Origin: Akkermansiaceae bacterium UBA1518
GTDB taxonomy: Bacteria > Verrucomicrobiota > Verrucomicrobiia > Verrucomicrobiales > Akkermansiaceae
DNA: 17,218 nt
Reading direction: 5' to 3'
Assembly: GCA_002323895.1 (NCBI GenBank)
Contig: DCQM01000204.1
Span: 1-17,218 of the forward strand
A model generated the notes under the pieces. The model made no database searches. It saw only the letters and a program-made list of their open reading frames with translations, and was not told where the DNA came from. The stretch's first letter is position 1; every line of letters starts with the position of its first letter. This document shows, one piece after another, positions 15,199 to 17,218 of the stretch. The translations under genes and the position numbers were made by a program.

Positions 15199-15692
15199 TC
15201 ACACGGGAAATCGGTAAAGCCTGGCAATTTTTTCGGGAGCAAGGGTTCAAGAAAACCCTTCTCACTCGCGAAGCCCCCTTCCTCATTCAATTTGGAAAAT
15301 ATGGCATCTGTGGTGTCATCTCGGTTATAGTTCTCGCTCTTGTGATCTCCCTCGGTGAATTTATCTTTCCTCAATCCTTTTCAAACAACCTTTCAAATAA
15401 AACCCTCGCATGGAATACCGCAATTTTACATTTCATTGCGTTTATTCCTTCAAACCTAGTGGCTTATGGGCTCAATCGATGGCTCGTCTTCACTCCCGGA
15501 CGACACTCTGGAAAGAAGGAACTGACCCTATTCACAATTATCTCGCTTCTAAGTTTTTCGATCGGGGAAGTTTTTCCATTCTGGCTGATTAACAACTTGG
15601 ACCTCCCTCGACCTGTCGTTCACTTTTCCTTTATTCTATCTTCGGCGATGGTTAATTTCATTTGCCGTAAATTCCTCGTCTTCGAAAAGTAG
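15195..15692 (+). CDS. GtrA family membrane protein
   Basis: 165 residues with four predicted transmembrane helices (about 36-58, 73-95, 109-131, 141-157). Two family signatures are clear: Q32-F-G-K-Y-G at the start of helix 1 and the paired loops Y91-GLNRWLVF after helix 2 and NFICRKFLVF at the very end (154-163). GtrA proteins are thought to flip undecaprenyl-phosphate-linked sugars, made by a GtrB-type glycosyltransferase, across the inner membrane for surface glycan decoration. The ATG overlaps the argF stop by 4 nt, so translation is likely coupled to argF. The matching GtrB-like gene and a polytopic membrane protein lie nearby but on the opposite strand. Confidence 0.85.
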   Translation: MITREIGKAWQFFREQGFKKTLLTREAPFLIQFGKYGICGVISVIVLALVISLGEFIFPQSFSNNLSNKTLAWNTAILHFIAFIPSNLVAYGLNRWLVFTPGRHSGKKELTLFTIISLLSFSIGEVFPFWLINNLDLPRPVVHFSFILSSAMVNFICRKFLVFEK

Positions 15693-15749
15693 CATGGGCA
15701 GCTCGCAGCTCTCTCTTTTCCTCTCACCAGAAGGCTATCGAAGATTATT

Positions 15750-17072
15750 TTACTCTTCTTTCTTTTCGCGGAGAAAACTTGGTTTTTGGTCGAGATATTT
15801 TTCCATCACCATTTCAGTGAAGGGATCGAATGGTTCATAACCATCTTCAAAATTACGATTTAAGATCACCGACTTGACCTGACCCTCAGCCCAAACATAG
15901 CTAAGAAGCGGATTGGTCCAGCCCCAATGGTCGATGTCTGCATGATCAGCCGGATCAACAAACCCCTTTTCCTCTCTCAGAATCCCCTGAAATTCACCCT
16001 TAAAAGTTACCCAGCTCTGAAGATGGCGGACGTACAACAAGGATAGTCCAACAACAATTAAGGAAACAGAAACGGCTAAATCCTTAGTTAACTTCAGCCG
16101 GGAGAGGCTGAATAAAAAAGTGATTAACATTAACAACGGCAAAGCCGTTAAAGTGAGCGTCCTTGTCGAGAAGGAGATCCCACCCATGATCCCGGGCGAA
16201 AGCAGGGAAATACCTCCAATGACTAGTGGTACAATCCAAGCGGCCAATTTAAGACGAGATGATGAAAAAATAATGCCGACCATATTTAAGGAGACATAAG
16301 AAAGCCCTATCCAAGGATAGGGATGGGCTAGAGAAGCTACAATCGCACCTAGGAAATGCCCACGGTTTTCAAGATCTCGGGGAAAAAGAATCCACGTTAC
16401 TGCGATCACCACCGAGGCCAACGCTAAGCTTGCTAACAACCCGCTCCCCCATCTCTCGCGGGGATGCTTTTCAAGCCAAGACCGAAAAGCAAAAATGAAA
16501 GTGAAGATCACACCTGAAACTAAAGAAGTTTCATAGAGCTTTAGATGAGCCACCAGAAGCAAAGCGGTCAAAAGCTGCTCCAAAAACGTGAGCCGACGGC
16601 GCATGATTCCAAAATAAAAGATAGGCCAGACCAGCACGAGAAGGGTGAGATGCTCACCATAAATGAGACACCATGACGAGAGGTTAAGGCTAACCATCGA
16701 AATCAGAAAAAAGAAAATGAGAGCCGGTCGCTCGCGAGTGGCATACAGCGAAATGGCAAAAGAAAGAATCCAAGGGAACCAAACCCCCAAACCAAAAAAT
16801 ATCTCCAAAGCTTTTAAATCGGTAACTCCAGAACGAACAGCCAGCACAAGGGGCCACTGAGTAAGATATTCAGCATGGGCGCGAGAGGGAGAAACGTGAG
16901 TGAAAGTGGCATTATCGAGAATGATCGCAAAGTAAAATGACCCATCACTTGCGAAGTAAGTGTCTGCGGAAAACCCAATCCAAAGCGCCGCTGAGATCAC
17001 AGTAAACAACGCAATCGATAGCCCTCGGATTCTCGAGGGAGATAATGAAACCGGTCCAGAAATCGTATTCAT
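15750..17072 (-). CDS. Polytopic membrane protein, candidate GT-C glycosyltransferase
   Basis: 440 residues with about ten to twelve hydrophobic helices from residue 17 to 349, then a soluble C-terminal region of about 90 residues that ends in a charged KKEE tail. The first external loop after helix 1 is long and carries acidic residues (ADTYFASDG, 36-44), as in GT-C polyprenyl-phosphate-sugar transferases, and the membrane part includes YGEH (138-141) and KLYETS (178-183). Its start overlaps the stop of a GtrB-like gene by one base (TAATG), so the two are coupled. Serotype-converting Gtr systems pair GtrB with a polytopic glucosyltransferase of this size, which makes that role attractive. 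No diagnostic family motif was recognised, so the assignment is contextual. Confidence 0.6.
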   Translation of the reverse strand: MNTISGPVSLSPSRIRGLSIALFTVISAALWIGFSADTYFASDGSFYFAIILDNATFTHVSPSRAHAEYLTQWPLVLAVRSGVTDLKALEIFFGLGVWFPWILSFAISLYATRERPALIFFFLISMVSLNLSSWCLIYGEHLTLLVLVWPIFYFGIMRRRLTFLEQLLTALLLVAHLKLYETSLVSGVIFTFIFAFRSWLEKHPRERWGSGLLASLALASVVIAVTWILFPRDLENRGHFLGAIVASLAHPYPWIGLSYVSLNMVGIIFSSSRLKLAAWIVPLVIGGISLLSPGIMGGISFSTRTLTLTALPLLMLITFLFSLSRLKLTKDLAVSVSLIVVGLSLLYVRHLQSWVTFKGEFQGILREEKGFVDPADHADIDHWGWTNPLLSYVWAEGQVKSVILNRNFEDGYEPFDPFTEMVMEKYLDQKPSFLREKKEE

Positions 17073-17218
17073 TATGAAGATTTCTCAAGCCCCACTTTTT
17101 CTGCCACCAAAAACTCAGGTCGTCCCTTCACCTCGGTATAAATCCGATTTAGATACTCCCCAATCACCCCCAAAAAAAGCAACTGCACTCCTCCTAAAAA
17201 TAAAATGATTACGATCGT
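17072..17218 (-). CDS. DPM1/GtrB-type family 2 glycosyltransferase, C-terminal end only
   Basis: Only the last 48 codons are in the window; the gene runs off the right edge. The visible part is a hydrophobic helix (IVIILFLGGVQLLFLGVIG, residues 2-20) followed by E21-Y-L-N-R-I-Y-T-E-V and KGRPEFLVAEK. The helix-LGVIGEYxxRIYxEVKxRPxxLV pattern is the typical C-terminus of bacterial GtrB/ArnC/DPM1-like enzymes, which load a sugar on undecaprenyl phosphate at the inner membrane. It shares its last base with the start of the polytopic membrane gene (TAATG). The catalytic GT-A domain cannot be checked here. Confidence 0.85.
   Translation of the reverse strand, partial: TIVIILFLGGVQLLFLGVIGEYLNRIYTEVKGRPEFLVAEKVGLEKSS

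Noticed and set aside
1..17218. Search for CRISPR repeats, transposase genes, phage genes, tRNA or rRNA
   Set aside because: No regularly spaced repeats, transposase motifs, terminal inverted repeats or structural RNA signatures other than the SRP RNA were seen by eye; the gene content is chromosomal.

Overview
The window reads as ordinary chromosomal DNA of a free-living Gram-negative-type bacterium. Two outer-membrane-style lipoproteins, an OmpA-family protein, a rhomboid with the Bacteroidetes/Verrucomicrobia type of C-terminal tail, and a BNR 'sialidase-like' secreted protein of the kind common in PVC bacteria suggest the Verrucomicrobiota, possibly aquatic or marine. This placement is inference from gene content; there is no rRNA or other marker here. 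Genes are dense on both strands. Shine-Dalgarno sequences are weak or absent, so several starts were chosen from family N-termini.

Layout. 1-3276 is housekeeping: the end of a BamE/SmpA-like protein with a Gly/Trp-rich segment, the ribosome-assembly GTPase RsgA (minus), and a rhomboid protease closely followed by MazG. 3277-3610 holds a small bacterial SRP RNA (ffs) with its conserved GAAA-capped apical stem. 3611-5284 is a two-gene oxidoreductase unit (an aldo/keto reductase resembling xylose reductases, then an SDR) with no spacer. 5368-6553 (minus) has a small lipoprotein and a glycine-zipper OmpA lipoprotein separated by a clear intrinsic terminator. 6641-7129 is a WbuC-type cupin.

7130-10825 (minus) is the most coherent pathway cassette: a HAD phosphatase, a GpgS-like glycosyltransferase and a GH13_18 phosphorylase, joined by 8-nt and 4-nt overlaps. 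Together they can make the compatible solute glucosylglycerate (NDP-glucose + 3-phosphoglycerate, then dephosphorylation) and recover it by phosphorolysis. 10826-11365 is a long intergenic stretch with no convincing gene. 11366-14054 carries a sialidase-like beta-propeller, an Fpg/Nei DNA glycosylase and an unknown two-helix membrane protein. 14305-15692 is ornithine carbamoyltransferase overlapped by a GtrA-family membrane protein.

Facing these on the minus strand, 15750-17218 has a polytopic membrane protein (GT-C-like) and the C-terminal end of a DPM1/GtrB-type polyprenyl-phosphate glycosyltransferase. GtrA, the polytopic protein and the GtrB-like protein look like the parts of one surface-glycan glucosylation system whose flippase lies on the opposite strand, coupled to argF.

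No CRISPR array, tRNA, rRNA, insertion sequence or phage gene was seen.
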